Of a DNA stretch of 64,000 nucleotides, positions 1 through 15,500 are shown piece after piece. Source of the DNA: Lingula anatina (taxonomy: Eukaryota > Brachiopoda > Lingulata > Lingulida > Lingulidae). Below the pieces are notes generated by a model, which ran no database searches, was not told the origin of the DNA, and saw only the letters and a program-made list of their open reading frames with translations. Position 1 is the stretch's first letter; each line of letters begins with the position of its first letter. Both the position numbers and the translations under genes were made by a program. Where the stretch lies: the NCBI RefSeq assembly GCF_001039355.2, contig NW_019775479.1:179619-243618 (forward strand), read 5' to 3'.

Positions 1-59
1 GATTACAGGTCATGTGATTTTTACGTTGATCGAAAGTTCTCATGTGATCTCGTCCAATT

Positions 60-75
60 TCAAAAATGGCGGACA
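60..75 (+). promoter_or_regulatory. YY1-like element overlapping the CLN5 start codon
   Basis: The bases around the CLN5 initiator read TTCAAAAATGGCGGAC, matching the YY1 core (AAnATGGCGG) with the start ATG inside it. YY1 sites placed across the first ATG are known in metazoan housekeeping genes. No TATA box is visible in the 60 bases upstream. The function is inferred from the motif alone. Confidence 0.4.
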
Positions 76-2721
76 GGCTGTCGAGTAGCAGTAGGTTGTT
101 GTTGTTTCTTGCCGCTATGTTTGCGGCCCTAGTTTTAACAGACGGTATTTCATGGCCAGTTCCATACAAGTAAGTATTTAGACGTAGCGCTTACGCATCT
201 AAAGTAATATAAATAGTAAGAGCCTGAGTCTGACTGACACTATTAGTCTAATAAGGATACCTAATCCCGTAGCCGGCGTTGGGAGGAGTGTGTGTTTGTG
301 GGGGGAGAGAGGGGTAGTATATATACGTTAACACTTCTGTTTACGGTATCTGATATTTACTATTTGTGCACATATCAAAAGACGGAAATATTAATAAATT
401 AACCATAGCAAAAGTATTTAATTGCCAGTTTTTGCTATTTTTCAGGAGATACAATGGACGCCCAAAGACTGACCCCTACTGTCAGGCACTCTTCCCATTC
501 TGTCCCACTGGGCGTGGGAATGGTTCTATGCCAAAGATGCAGTCATCAGACATTATAGAAATATATGCTCTGAAAGCACCAGTGTTTGAGTTTAAATTTG
601 GAGATCTACTTGGCAAATTTGTAAGTTTTTTGTGCCATTATTTTAGTACTAACTTCCATTCCAAAATCAATGGTTGACATTTGAAATGTTAAATACTTTA
701 ATAACCATTGCAACATTTTATGAAAGTAATTAACACATTACACTGAAGAAAAAAAAGAATATGTTCCTTATGGATTTTTCAGATCTTTTCTAATTCATTA
801 TTATTTTAAAAAAAAAACATTTCAAACTTGATGAGTTCAGAGTTAGTGCCTTAGACCCCATTCCCAGAGATTGGATCGATCCAACTAGATCGACCTAACT
901 CCCTGGGGGTTCATGCTAAATAGGTGTCAGCCACGCAGGCACAATAGTTAATTACCCCCTTATAGCTTGTAGTAGGCGGGACGGACATTTAAGCCAGATT
1001 ATCTGAAAGTAATCTAGTGAGACTCCCCACAGGGATAGATCGATCTAAAATCTATGGGAATGCGCCCTTTGAGTCAGGCATTTATACTGGCACTGTGCCA
1101 CATATTTTTCTCACCAGATCTTTTGAAAAAAATAAGAAACAAAATTTTCCTCTTTGTAGAACATAATCCACGATGCCCTTGGGTTCAAGAATACCAGGAC
1201 TGGCCTGAACTATACCATGGAATGGTATGAGCTGTTTGAGCTGTTTAACTGCACCTTTCCTCATGTCTTTCAAAATGATACCATGCTGTGGTGTAACCAG
1301 GGTGCAGCATGTATTTATAATGGAATTGATGACATCCACTGGTCTCAGAATGGAACTCTGGTGAAAATTGGAGAAATGACAGGTACGTTTAGGATCAGAT
1401 GGACTGTATCAAGGGTTTTAACAAAGTAATGTTAAGTGGGAAGATATAGAATGAAAAACAATAATAAGCCAAATAAATAAGGTCAATTATTTTTTAAAAA
1501 TCCTAATTGATATAATATTCAGGGTTGAGACTGCCATTTAGTGAAAAAGTGGGAAAATATGGCATTGTGGGTTCAGGGGGCTGCCTGGTTCCTTTTTTTT
1601 TTTTTGCTCCTAAAATGTCAGAAATCTTGATAGCTGGAAAAATCTCATCCATGAGTAATGCTTCATTCTGTCTGAAAGTAGAACACCATTATTTCAGTCA
1701 TTATTTTAACAACTCACGTAATTCATTTCACAATTTTATATTTCAAAGGTGACCAGTTTTCTCATTTTTCGACATGGGCATTGGGGGACAATACATCATC
1801 CATCTACTATGAAACATGGACTGTTGAACAAGAGCCAGGTATGACATTTAAATTAATATTTAAGAAAAAAATTGGATTTGGAAATCATAAATAATGATAA
1901 AATTCCAAATTGTGCAGCAAGCACGTTTAATTAGTCACCACCAGTATGTAGCCAGTTTTCATTGTAATATACTTATAATCTCTTATCTCTGGTTTAAGAT
2001 AATCAGTGTGAATAGATAGCAAAACAACAGTCAATTTACTATTATTGAATAAATAGGACCATGAATATAGCATTATCATTTTATTAATTATTGCAAAATC
2101 AGACTATCTTGAAAATCTTTGGCATGAGAAACAAACAGAAAAATTAACATTTTTTATCTTTCCTTTTGCCATTTACTTTTTTATCATTTAGGGTATAAAC
2201 CAGGTACGTATAGAGAGAGATAGCACTTAACCTTCATATCAGAATGAATATGATAATGATAAATACACAGTGCACCCATCAATCAAATTAAAATGATCCC
2301 CTTTATTTCAGGTGGCAAGATGTGGTTTGAGCCCCATGACTGTGCCACCTGGGTCAAAGATGCCATAGTGGTCCTGGGCAAAGTGGGGGCAAAGTTCAAC
2401 ACCAGCATTCATCTCAACTACACCAAGATCCACCTGTACAGTGATGAACCACAGTACCTGGGAAACTATTCCTCTATCTTCGGACCCAATGGAAACCAGA
2501 CTTTAGCCAAGGACATGCTGGCTTTTTTCAAAGATTTCCAGGCTCATCAGTCATTCTTTCACCTTCTACAGAGCATGTTTGACGCCTTTGACAGAGTTTT
2601 TGAGAAGAGGCAGTTTTATTTGTTTTACAATTTTGAGTACTGGCTCTTAAAAATGAAGGCTCCATTTTTTAAACTGGATTATACATATGTGCCTCTTCCT
2701 GGTCAAAAGAAATTCCCTTGA
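66..2721 (+). CDS. CLN5: CLN5, lysosomal ceroid-lipofuscinosis neuronal protein 5 orthologue
   Basis: Six coding exons: 66-169, 446-620, 1160-1382, 1749-1838, 2192-2203, 2312-2721; all GT-AG, phases match, 337 aa (human about 358-407 depending on start). The start ATG opens a hydrophobic signal peptide (about residues 1-29) followed by WPVPYK. Recognisable family blocks are [61 protein letters not shown] and the C-terminal [16 protein letters not shown]. Several N-x-S/T sites fit a glycosylated soluble lysosomal protein. In the human protein a His and a Cys of the papain-like fold are reported catalytic; the likely equivalents here are H153 (DDIHW) and C212 (HDC). The family acts in the lysosome and is linked to bis(monoacylglycero)phosphate synthesis and protein depalmitoylation. 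Exon 5 is a 12-nt microexon (GYKP). Intron 2 contains a MITE. Exon borders are my reading; identity is secure. Confidence 0.93.
855..1067. mobile_element. Palindromic MITE in CLN5 intron 2
   Basis: About 213 bp with long imperfect inverted ends: the left end carries CCATTCCCAGAGAT and the reversed right end GCATTCCCATAGAT, followed on both sides by GATCGATC-like sequence. It is flanked by TTAG (851-854) and TTTG (1068-1071), a possible degraded 4-bp or TTA-type target duplication. It has no coding capacity. It shares ends and internal blocks (GATCGA.CTAACTCCCTGGGG, GACATTTAAG) with the element at 31268-31513, so both belong to one family of non-autonomous DNA transposons. A PIF/Harbinger origin is possible from the TTA-like target but is not shown. 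Confidence 0.8.
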
Positions 2722-3828
2722 GTGTCGAAAATTTATGTGCTTGTCCTACAAAGGGGTATTTGTTAATAGTAAAATGCAATGTTAAACAGCTCTTGAAAGA
2801 CAGCCCCAGATTGTAAGGGTAAATCGATCTCAGTTGTGATATGCAACAAACAGTTCAGGTATTTCATACAGACCGAGTGAGTGCAATGTTCAGGATTTCA
2901 TTCAACATAGTTTTAAACTACATACACATTGATAGCATACTTCATAATTCACACCTGTATAATTACCTCATTTAATCATACTTTAAATCGGCATTGTTTA
3001 TTTTTTCACATGTACATATTTTGTTAAATTTCAAAGATGATTAAAATATTGAATCAAATCAAAAATGTGTTATACATAAAAAGATATTTACTCTAAACAA
3101 AAAACGTCATAAAAATATAATACCACATAAAAGTTAGAATGCTATTATACATACAACGGTCTTATAATGACTATTTTAACATTTGGAGCTATGCTATATA
3201 CATGCATCTCTGGCTGTTGGAATGTCAAAATATCATGTGTCAGTTTTTTCCACAGAAATTAGTGTAAAAAGATATAGATCCAAAGACTTAATCAAAGTCC
3301 TAATATGTCCGTTTTGTATTGAGATGGGGGACTTGTATAAGACAATTGTGATAACGTCAATCACAGCGCAACTTTGGGAACAAAGTATCTGGATATTGTG
3401 CCCCTGCACTCCTTTGCTTGTCTGCACAATATTTGATTTTTTTTTATAAATATCTATCTGTCCATTCAACTGGTAATCTTGTCATGGAGCAAAGGCTTGA
3501 AAACACTAATAATTTCATATTACAGTTGAAGTTCTTGATGTAAGTAAATGCACAAAAAATTCAAATGTCAAAGGGAAAAGTGCAAGCTTCCAAAGGATGA
3601 GCAAAGTCTCCATTCATCAACCTGACGAGAAGATTTTTGAGTGCACCTGTCTGAGTATACCTCACTTTGACATATTACATTATGTTCAAATAATTTGTTG
3701 CTGGGCTCTGTGTAACAACTTTATAATAGATTTAATACCACAGAGACCTCTAGATACACCCTCTGTTCAACACAACTGTTATTATCTGAATCCATCGGTC
3801 AATTGTCTATAAATAGTGGCAGCATTGT
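2722..3828. other. CLN5-CETN2 convergent intergenic region
   Basis: CLN5 (+) and the centrin gene (-) end toward each other here. The stretch is AT-rich and should hold both 3' UTRs and poly(A) signals. Short open frames at 3183-3449 and 3597-3812 have no recognisable protein character. I see no RNA gene or repeat. Confidence 0.6.
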
Positions 3829-6474
<2,646 letters not shown>

Positions 6475-6594
6475 GTTCGGGTTTTTGTTGTGCTTCGAAA
6501 CAAACCAACCGCTGGAAGTGCCCGGATTTTTAGCTCTGCAGTAAACGTAATTGGGGAAATATGATTGGTCTAAATTACATCGTGTGATCCAGAA
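6475..6594. promoter_or_regulatory. Bidirectional promoter between CETN2 and NSDHL
   Basis: Only 120 bp separates the centrin ATG (6474, minus) from the proposed NSDHL ATG (6595, plus). The interval has an ATTGG (inverted CCAAT) box near 6564 and no TATA box. CETN2 and NSDHL are, to my knowledge, also head-to-head neighbours at human Xq28, so a shared promoter is the natural reading. Transcription starts are not visible from sequence. Confidence 0.7.
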
Positions 6595-9500
6595 ATGGCA
6601 ACTCGTACGAGATCGGTAGGCAAACATTTGAAAGTTTTCTGTAATATCATGTCTAATACGAAGACTTATACATTCAAAATATAAAGATGAGTGTATCTTA
6701 TCAACATACTGTAATTTAAGACATGATGATACTCGTAAAGACGTGTATTCTTAAGAAATCCCACATGTTTTCACGTCGGCTGCTACTGTCAGATCCTGTC
6801 ACATACAAATAAGTGCATTGTAGCCGTACGATCACCGGCAATGCCAAACACCGGTTTGCTTTAACTTACAGTATCACGATAGAATATATAAATATATATT
6901 CCTGACACGATAGAAGGACAAGGTTGTATTCCAAACCAAAGCAATCAAAATTTCAATATTTGTCTTAACTTCCAAACTTCCAAAATCCATATAAAACATA
7001 TTTCCATTCCCCAGATCGTACAGTATCCCCCACCCCCATAAGTATGATTTTCATTCCAATATCTTTTCTAAACCGAGTAATTTGGCATATTTTAGCATTG
7101 TGTCTGCTTTTCAATTGAATTGGTTTGGCAGTTCCATGATGTAACTTTTCATTGTTTTTTTACAAGAAACTGCCTGGTCATTCAAATATTATTAAAATTG
7201 AGGCTATATTTGCAGTGATAAAATTTGCAGTACCAGTAATCTCTTTAGTCAAAGAACTTGGAAAGTTTATTGAAAAATAAAAGGGAAAGAATGTTAGCCA
7301 ATTTTCAAACTAATTTATTTGAGTGAAGTTGATTATATTTTAAAGTCGCACACAACTTCTTTTGCTAAACAATAAAAATAAGAAAGAGTAATGGGAGAGC
7401 TAGTTTTGGAGGAAGAGTCCAATAAAGAGGATCCAGTAGGAACCTGCATCGGAAATCAACGCTAAGTAAAGCTAATAAAGTGAGAGAGAGAGAGAGAGGG
7501 GGGGATACTGCAAAAGTACCGTTTAGTCTTTGCCTATAGACTGAGCAAATGTTGTAATTCACGCATAGGGACCATGATGGAATTGTATAATAATAACAAT
7601 TATTATTATTATTATAACAAACATTTTGATTTCCCACAGAAGAAGACATGCACTGTGATAGGGGGCTGTGGTTTTCTGGGCAGACACATTGCTGAGCAGC
7701 TGCTTCAGAGAGGATATGCTGTCAATGTGTTTGATATAAGAACAACATTTACTGATGACAGGATACAGTTCTTTGAGGGAAATCTCTGTCAAACAGAGGT
7801 ACTTCTAGAATAGTATAAAATTTTTCTTTTAACATGTGAAGTTTTATCTGATTTTAAGAAAAAAAAAACTCCAACTGAACTGAACATTCTTTAAAAGTCT
7901 TTGTTGTTTAGTAAATGAAGAATGCTTTAAAGTTAAAAGAATAATGAAGTTTAATTTTTGCTAAGCATTTAAGTGGTAAAACTATTACCAGAATTGGAAA
8001 AAAAACTCGGTTACTCTGAGGAAAAGAATACAAGAGTGATAAAGGACTTGCATGCATGTTTTTGATATATGAAATATTAAATGATATATTTTGGAGGTAC
8101 TACAGTAGTATATAGCTGTAATGATTTTGCTTAGTAATTATACAATTAATTACAATGGGTTATTATTCCAGTGTTTGCTGCCAGCTCTTGAAGGCGTTTT
8201 TGCTGTGTTCCACTGTGCCTCACCCCCATATTCTGCTGATGACAGAGAACTGTTTTACAGGGTCAATGTAGATGGTACAAAGATACTGATTGCTGCATGC
8301 AAACAGGCTGGAGTAAAGGTATGTGGAAACAAATTTCTGTTGGATTTTTAAAAATACTGCCCGTATCTGGGATTCAGCACGAAAAAAATATATATATTGT
8401 TGGCTACCATAAGTATGTTTATGGCTTTTGAATAAGAATGATGAGAACAATGATTTTTGAAGAACATTTTGTTGGAAATTTTATCAGCTCACAATTAAAA
8501 AATTTGAGAGATTAATGAAAGTAGTAACCTACTAATTACAGAGGTTGGTTTTGACAAGCAGTGCCAGTGTAGTTTATGAAGGCAAGGACATCAAAAATGG
8601 AACTGAAGAGCTGCCTTACGCTGCCAAACCTATTGACTACTACACAGAAACTAAGATATTGCAGGAGAAGGTGAGTGAATGTGTTTGTTGTGGTGAAAAA
8701 AAAAATTGTTACCAACGGGTTGTGCTGGGTGAATGTGTTAGTTGTCCCAAATGCAGTCACTTCGATTTGGAAATGCTCTGTAAATAATATTAGTGCAGTA
8801 ACTGATAAGCCAGGCTTTTGCCAATATCCTTACCTGTTGTCAAGTTTTACACATGCTAAAGTAAATAAATATTTTACAATCTTTTGAGAAGGAGATCAAG
8901 AAATGAGTTGTGGTTTCTTAACATGTGCCTTTATAGTTTTTCTCTGGTCAAAGTCACTTTAACATAATATATCAATGTTAGTAGCATAACTACTAATGAC
9001 ATTTGACATTTATCCTTCTCATATATTTTAAAAATACATCTTTATTGTATTCATATGTACACAATACATTGTTATTAAAACATCATCTTTATAAGTTGAC
9101 CTCTTATCCTTGATAAGCAGTCAGATCACTACTTTTTCATGTCGCTATAGTTGACCCTGTAACAATGTGACATCTTAATCATTAAACTTAAAACAGAATT
9201 TTTTCCCATTAATGCATGTTTTGTTATGTACTTTGGAAAATAATTCTGGCCAGGGATTACAGTCAGATTTACCAAGGGCATAAGATTGATAAATAGGCCT
9301 TAAAGATGACAGTATATGTAATGCTGTCAGTCAGGAGGCCACTGTCATTACTACACATCTTATAGCTACAGAAAACATGGTCCTTCAAGTACTTTAATTT
9401 AAGATTTAAGTGTGTCAAAGGTATTTGAAAACCATGTGAAGAGATGACATGGCATTAGAGTTTGATGCAAATGTTTGGCAGTTTGTGTCCTTCTAGGAGA

Positions 9501-12500
9501 TCTTCAATGGTCAGACTTAAATTTATCATTATAATCTCCTTATTGGCATCTTTATTATTGGAGACTGCCCGACTAACCCTAGCACACCTTGATTAATAAA
9601 GATAATAAAAATGTTGTGAATATGAAGAAATTTACTTTCATGTGAGTAATTATTTGGTTTGTACTGCAGTCTCATATCTGAAAGTTGTTGTTGATTTAAA
9701 TATAACTTCTCTAAAACAGGACATAAAAACCTGAATTTTACTTGCATTAGATTATGATTTTTACTATAATAATAATAAATCCTTAGAATTATTGAAATTC
9801 ACAAAGATGAAAGTTACTTTAATCAAGGATTATGTTGGTAAAAAGTTCTGTACCTGAAAACCCCACCTTAAAATAGAAGGGCATGTTATTGTGTCTAGAT
9901 GTTGTACTGATGTTACAGTTAGTGTATTTTGCCACAAACAATACACTGTTATCAATTAAAGGTGTTGCCAGAACTTTCTAGTTGTTGAGTCCATTATTTT
10001 TCTGCGACTAACAAGATTTGATGGGTTATTACTTCATTTGTACACTGATGAATTGAATTTTCTTTTTATCAAAAAACTTATCAAGTTTGCAAGTTTTTTT
10101 TTATGTTTCACTTTTAATTGTCATTTCCTTAAAAAATTAGAAAACTCTAAGCATGTTTTGACCCATGTTTTGTTAGAAGTAAAATATTTTCATTCTCTGA
10201 AATTTTGTTATCTTTATTTGGTGATAAGAACTGTAGAAGGAGGTGGATATTTTTGTACTCAGTGGGTGCCAAGTCTTTAGTTTGAATTGTTATATTTAAC
10301 AATAATTGCCTAGTGTAATTGAAATGTTAATAAAGGAATCATGTCAGTATGTATGTGTCTGTGATAAGATTCTATTTTTATTCTTAAAACATTTCATTTG
10401 AGGTAGCAAGTATTTGATGAGGAAAGGTCAGTTTGTGAATTAATAGCATTAGTAACAAAACAGTTATATATACAGGGTGATATCAGGTATGATGAAAGGT
10501 AACTAGTGCACATTTTTCTTTCATCTTTACCTAAAGGGATTTTTTTTCCAGAAAGCAGTTTCTTTGAATTTTATTTAAGAGACAAAAACTTTTGTGGAAA
10601 TAGATATTAAAAAAGGAATCATTGTTTTATGCATTTCTTTCAAGAAAAAGATTAGAAAAAACATATGGCATGGTCAGAGACGATTCTTTAAATTTTAGTT
10701 GAAGGCAAGAAGGTTTAAAGGATTAGAGATGGGCCTAGGGTATAGGAAGGGAGATCATGATTGATTAAATGAGGTTAAGGATTAAAATCATTTAAAAAAT
10801 GTGAAATGCCTGTTTTATTTTACCACAAAATACGGAACCAAACATTCCTTCAGAGTTACGCAACTAATGGAGTAAATTACCTTTATATGGCATATTGGTT
10901 AACTGTATGACAATGTCAAAATTTTGGAGATGCTTAAGTCTTGAGGCATGCTGATTGAGTATTCAATGAATAGGAAATGATAACATTAAGCAGCTTTTCT
11001 TGACATAGGGATTAAAATGTAGTGAAATTCAAGCGCTTTTTGTTGAATCTGTAAAATTAAATAGTCTGGTCACTATTTCATCGAAGCTTAAGTTAATGAT
11101 TTGGGGGTCACATGGGGGATTACAGGAACCATGACATGGCTAAATATAACTACAATTAAAGAAAAGTTTCAAGTTTATCTTGAAGACTTAATACCAGAAA
11201 TGGCCTTCTGAAAGTGAACGTTTGTTCCTTATCAAGGGAAAGTTTGTACCATGATAAGCAGAGTTTGTCCGCTTGAAAGTAAGTGCGGAATAATTTTGTG
11301 CTAAACGAGGAGTCATTGAGGAGCCTGAGAAAGTCAACAGCATCTTGACCTGTGGGTTGGCTCCAGCGTGCAGTGACAGGCAGGCACCTTGCTCGTATCT
11401 CAGGCGTGTCAGGGAGGGGCCAGTTTGTTAGTGCCGATCATTTATGAATATGCAGCACTAGCTTATTTGGCATTCCTCTTACGTGTTTGCTGATGGGGAA
11501 ATGCATTGGAGGTTAGGCTGCTGGTTAGGATTTGGATTTTGACAGAGTGAAAAACTCAGAAGACAGGCAGGTGAAAAACTGTGAGAAAATTAAGGAACAC
11601 AGGTTCTGTAGAGGAGAAAAAGATTTTTTTCGGCCAGGTGGAGCTATGCCTACATAAAACCTAACAAAATATATTCAAAAGAGGAATATTAGTGACTTGC
11701 CAGGAAAATAGATTAAAAGCATAAATTGGAGATAGCAAAAATGCCAGCAAAAAGATTTAAAACTTTTAGTCACAAGGAAAAGTAAAACAGCAAGAAAAGA
11801 AAATGGACCCGATGTGTTTTCAAATTTTTCTCCTTTTTCTCATGGTGACAAACTTGGGCAGCACTCAAGTGTGCCCCAAAGCATGCATGTGTGTGCCGTA
11901 TGCAAACGGAACGGTTGATGCTCGCTGCCATCAGGAGGGCCTGAATGGATTTCCAAAAGGACTTCCACCAAACATACGAATTTTACAAATAGTTGGTATA
12001 AATGTGACCCATGTTATTCCCAATGTGACCAGGGCAGATCTGTCACCATATAAGAACCTGGAGGAGCTGGAAATTGTGAATGCAAACGTGGAACTGGTGA
12101 CAGATAATGCCTTTGCTGATTTGAAAACGTTGCGGAGATTGAAGCTGAATCACAATCGCATTACCAAACTTCACCAGGACACATTTCAGAGCCTCACTGA
12201 ACTAACAGAGCTGTATATAAATGACAATCCAATCAAGGAACTGGATCCGGGAACTTTCCATAATCAAAAAAGATTGACTAAACTGCAGTTACAAAATATG
12301 ACACTTAATTCCCTAGTAAATGGAATGTTTGATGGACTTGATTTACTGGAGCTTTTGAATTTAAATCATAATAACATCCAGCATATTGAGGACAAAGTTT
12401 TTGTCCCACTGAATTCTATTCAGGGCATTGATCTGTCCTTTAACCGTTTGACTAGCTTACCAAGCACTCTTGCACAAGTTGTTCCAAGACTAAGAAAAGG

Positions 12501-15500
12501 AATTATATTATTAGGAAATCCACTTATCTGTAACTGTGAAATTGCCTGGTTCAAACTGAATCCAGTGATATATAGGCAGTTATATAGAAACTATTGTTAC
12601 ATTTTGAAGTCAGGCAAATGGGTAAGAAACACAGTCCCCAGGGCAAAGCTGACTTGTTCAAAACCCGACTTTGAAAATGCCACCTGCCTCAGCAGTTATA
12701 CTGTTAAAGAGGGGGGTGCCATTGACTTAGGTTGCCCCATCATTGGCGAGCCTTTCCCCGATGTCACCTGGCTCTCACCTGGGGGAAGTAAGATAATCCT
12801 TGGCCAGCCATCAAATAACACTAATTATGAAGTCAACCTAGATGGAACTTTGTCCATTGCAGCAGCATCATTGATGGAGGATGGGAAATACACTCTGTCT
12901 GCTGTGAACAGAGAAGGAAGCTTTGTTTTTAAACTGACACTTATCGTAGAAGTACAAACAACTACTAGCACCACAATTGAAGCCACCACCATGGCTGAGA
13001 CGACCGAGGCATCTACTGTGGCCGAGACAACTACAGTTACGACCACAGTGATTCCAACAACCACAGAGGCAGAGACAACGACAGTGAATCCAACAACCAC
13101 AGAAGCAGAGACAACCACTGTAACAACTACAGTGATTCCTACAACTGTGGTTGAAACAACAGAGCCTGCAACTACCACCGAGTTGACAACCCAGAAGTTG
13201 ACAACAACAGTAGTAACTACAACACAGACTGAGGCCGTCACCACCAGGACTGTGACAACAGCACCTCCAACAACATCAGAGGTAACAACAAAGGCAACTC
13301 AACTAGCAGTTACAACTCAGCAAATGATGGAAACCCCAACAAGTACAGACCCAGGGATGACTAAGCCAGAGGTACAAAAACAAGAAACACCAGATAACAC
13401 AGCAGCAGTTGTTGGGGGAGTTTTGGGTTCACTAGCAGGTGTCATAGCCATTGTAGCCAGTGTTTTATCCTACTTGAAGTTCTGCAGAAAAAGTGGAAAA
13501 GTTGGCTATGGCAATCTTGATAACAGGCGAGACTCAGTCCAATCGAATGCCTCGCAGCAAACTGAACTTGACAGCGAAAGAACAGAATCAGATAGACTCT
13601 CTCCAGACAGGTCGAGCCCAGTGAGTAGGGCCTTTTCATCGCCTAGAAATTCTATTGCCCCTTCGCCACGAAGTGCTGATATGTACTATGTAAATAATAA
13701 CATGTTTAATTCTTCAGAAGCATGATAGAACATCCTGAAATATGTTTATTTTCTTAATCATCATTTATCCCCAAGTTGCCAAGCATTATTTATCCAAGAT
13801 GTACCTCTAGAAAACCTAAAATGTCTAATCTTTTATTACTTGCGGTGTTTGTTTTCATGTATGTTGTCTGTCATTAGCTTACCTTGCTCCTAGAGCTTTG
13901 AAGATTTATGAACTTGATTTTAGATAAATTAAGATTTTGTTTTTGAAAAATAACTAATGTTTGATTGTGATGGTATTATCTGACATTTAAGTGTCCTAAG
14001 TGTTAGCCTGTCAGTAAACATAGTTAATAATGAAAAGCTCACATATTCAAAGTGGTGTACTGCTACAGTAGTTTCTGGCATTAGTTAGCATGGCCTCAGT
14101 TTATAAGTGACTAAATACCAAGTATTTGAAATCCAGTATTTTTATGTGATAAAATTGACAGTCACACTGACGGATATGTTTTCTTAAATCTGTATTAGTT
14201 CTGTTAGTTCATTTTTCTGGATTGACCTTTAACCTAGAGACTTGTCAGAGATTTCTCTCCCTCTCTCTTGCTTTGCAAAATCTTTATGCTATGGAAAAAG
14301 TTTTGAAGCTGTCTAAACGCTTACACATTTTAACCTTCTAACTGTAGAAATATGTGTCATATTGATTTCTTTCCTTTACAAGCTATTCAATTATTATTAT
14401 CACAGAATGGTAAAAAGTAATCTGTATAACTGTATTGCCATTATTATGGACATATATCTGTGGCATTTGCTGATCATCTGAATATAGAATTTGGTATGCC
14501 AAATTACTTATTTTTTATACAAAATCAGTAATAAATTTCACAAAAAAAATAATAATAATAATTTTGAGACAGTAATATGCGTATTGTGTAAATGTGTCAA
14601 TGGTGTGAGCCTGTAGAACATTCTTTGCTAATCTGCAGTTCCATTTGATAAGCCCGCTGTAACCTCAAGAATCTACCTCTTGGAGTGGGAAATCTTTTAG
14701 TAGTATGTTTTGGCTCACACTAGCATTAAAATTTAAGCCATATGATTAAAAAATTCAATTTTGCTTAAGAAATTGTAATGGGAAAATATCAGGTATAATT
14801 CTCTTTTGTTTGGGCCCAAAAATTGATTTAATAAATGTTTAGCTATTCGGCTGAAACACATATTGTCCTAGGTTCTATATTAATATTTAAATATTTCAGA
14901 CCCACTTGAATTAATTCTTGATTTATTCCCAGAAAGGTTTACATTTAAAACTGAAATGAATTGTAATATGATGTCTACAAAAGAGACAGTGCTTATGAAA
15001 GAAAAGAGAAAAAAGGGAGGAAAATTAATTTACTGTGATACCCTTAACAAAAAAAAAATGTGTTGAACAGACTGTTCAAGTCTGTAAGTTGTTTGGTATG
15101 TTAGCACTTTTCTGCCCTTTTTTTCAAAATCTGAAAAGATTTGTGTGTTGTGAATAGTTGTGAATGACAAAGAATTTTTGAGGGAATGTTGAAAAAGTAA
15201 CATTGCAGAACATTTTCTGCATATTTTGGAAGTATGAAATTGTTTTAAAAAATTGTTAAAGTGAAAATAAATGTTATGCTGAAAATTTCTATATGAGTTG
15301 TGTTTATCACATGATTATAGATTTAGTTTTTTATTTATTTATTTATTTTTATTTTTCACTTTATATTTATTTATGGCACCATTTTGGGTTTAAGAAGGAA
15401 AAATTCCTCTCCAATTTTAACAAAAAACAAAAATGCTTTTATTAATTTTTGATACTGGCTTTTGTATGATTAAACTCTATGACCTTGGTATTTTATCTTA

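Noticed and set aside
3183-3812. Possible small genes between CLN5 and CETN2
   Set aside because: Short frames on both strands without start context, domain or codon bias; typical of AT-rich UTR sequence.
12825-13244. 139-codon antisense open frame
   Set aside because: It is the antisense shadow of the Thr-rich stalk; ACA/ACC Thr codons read as Val on the other strand. No other support.
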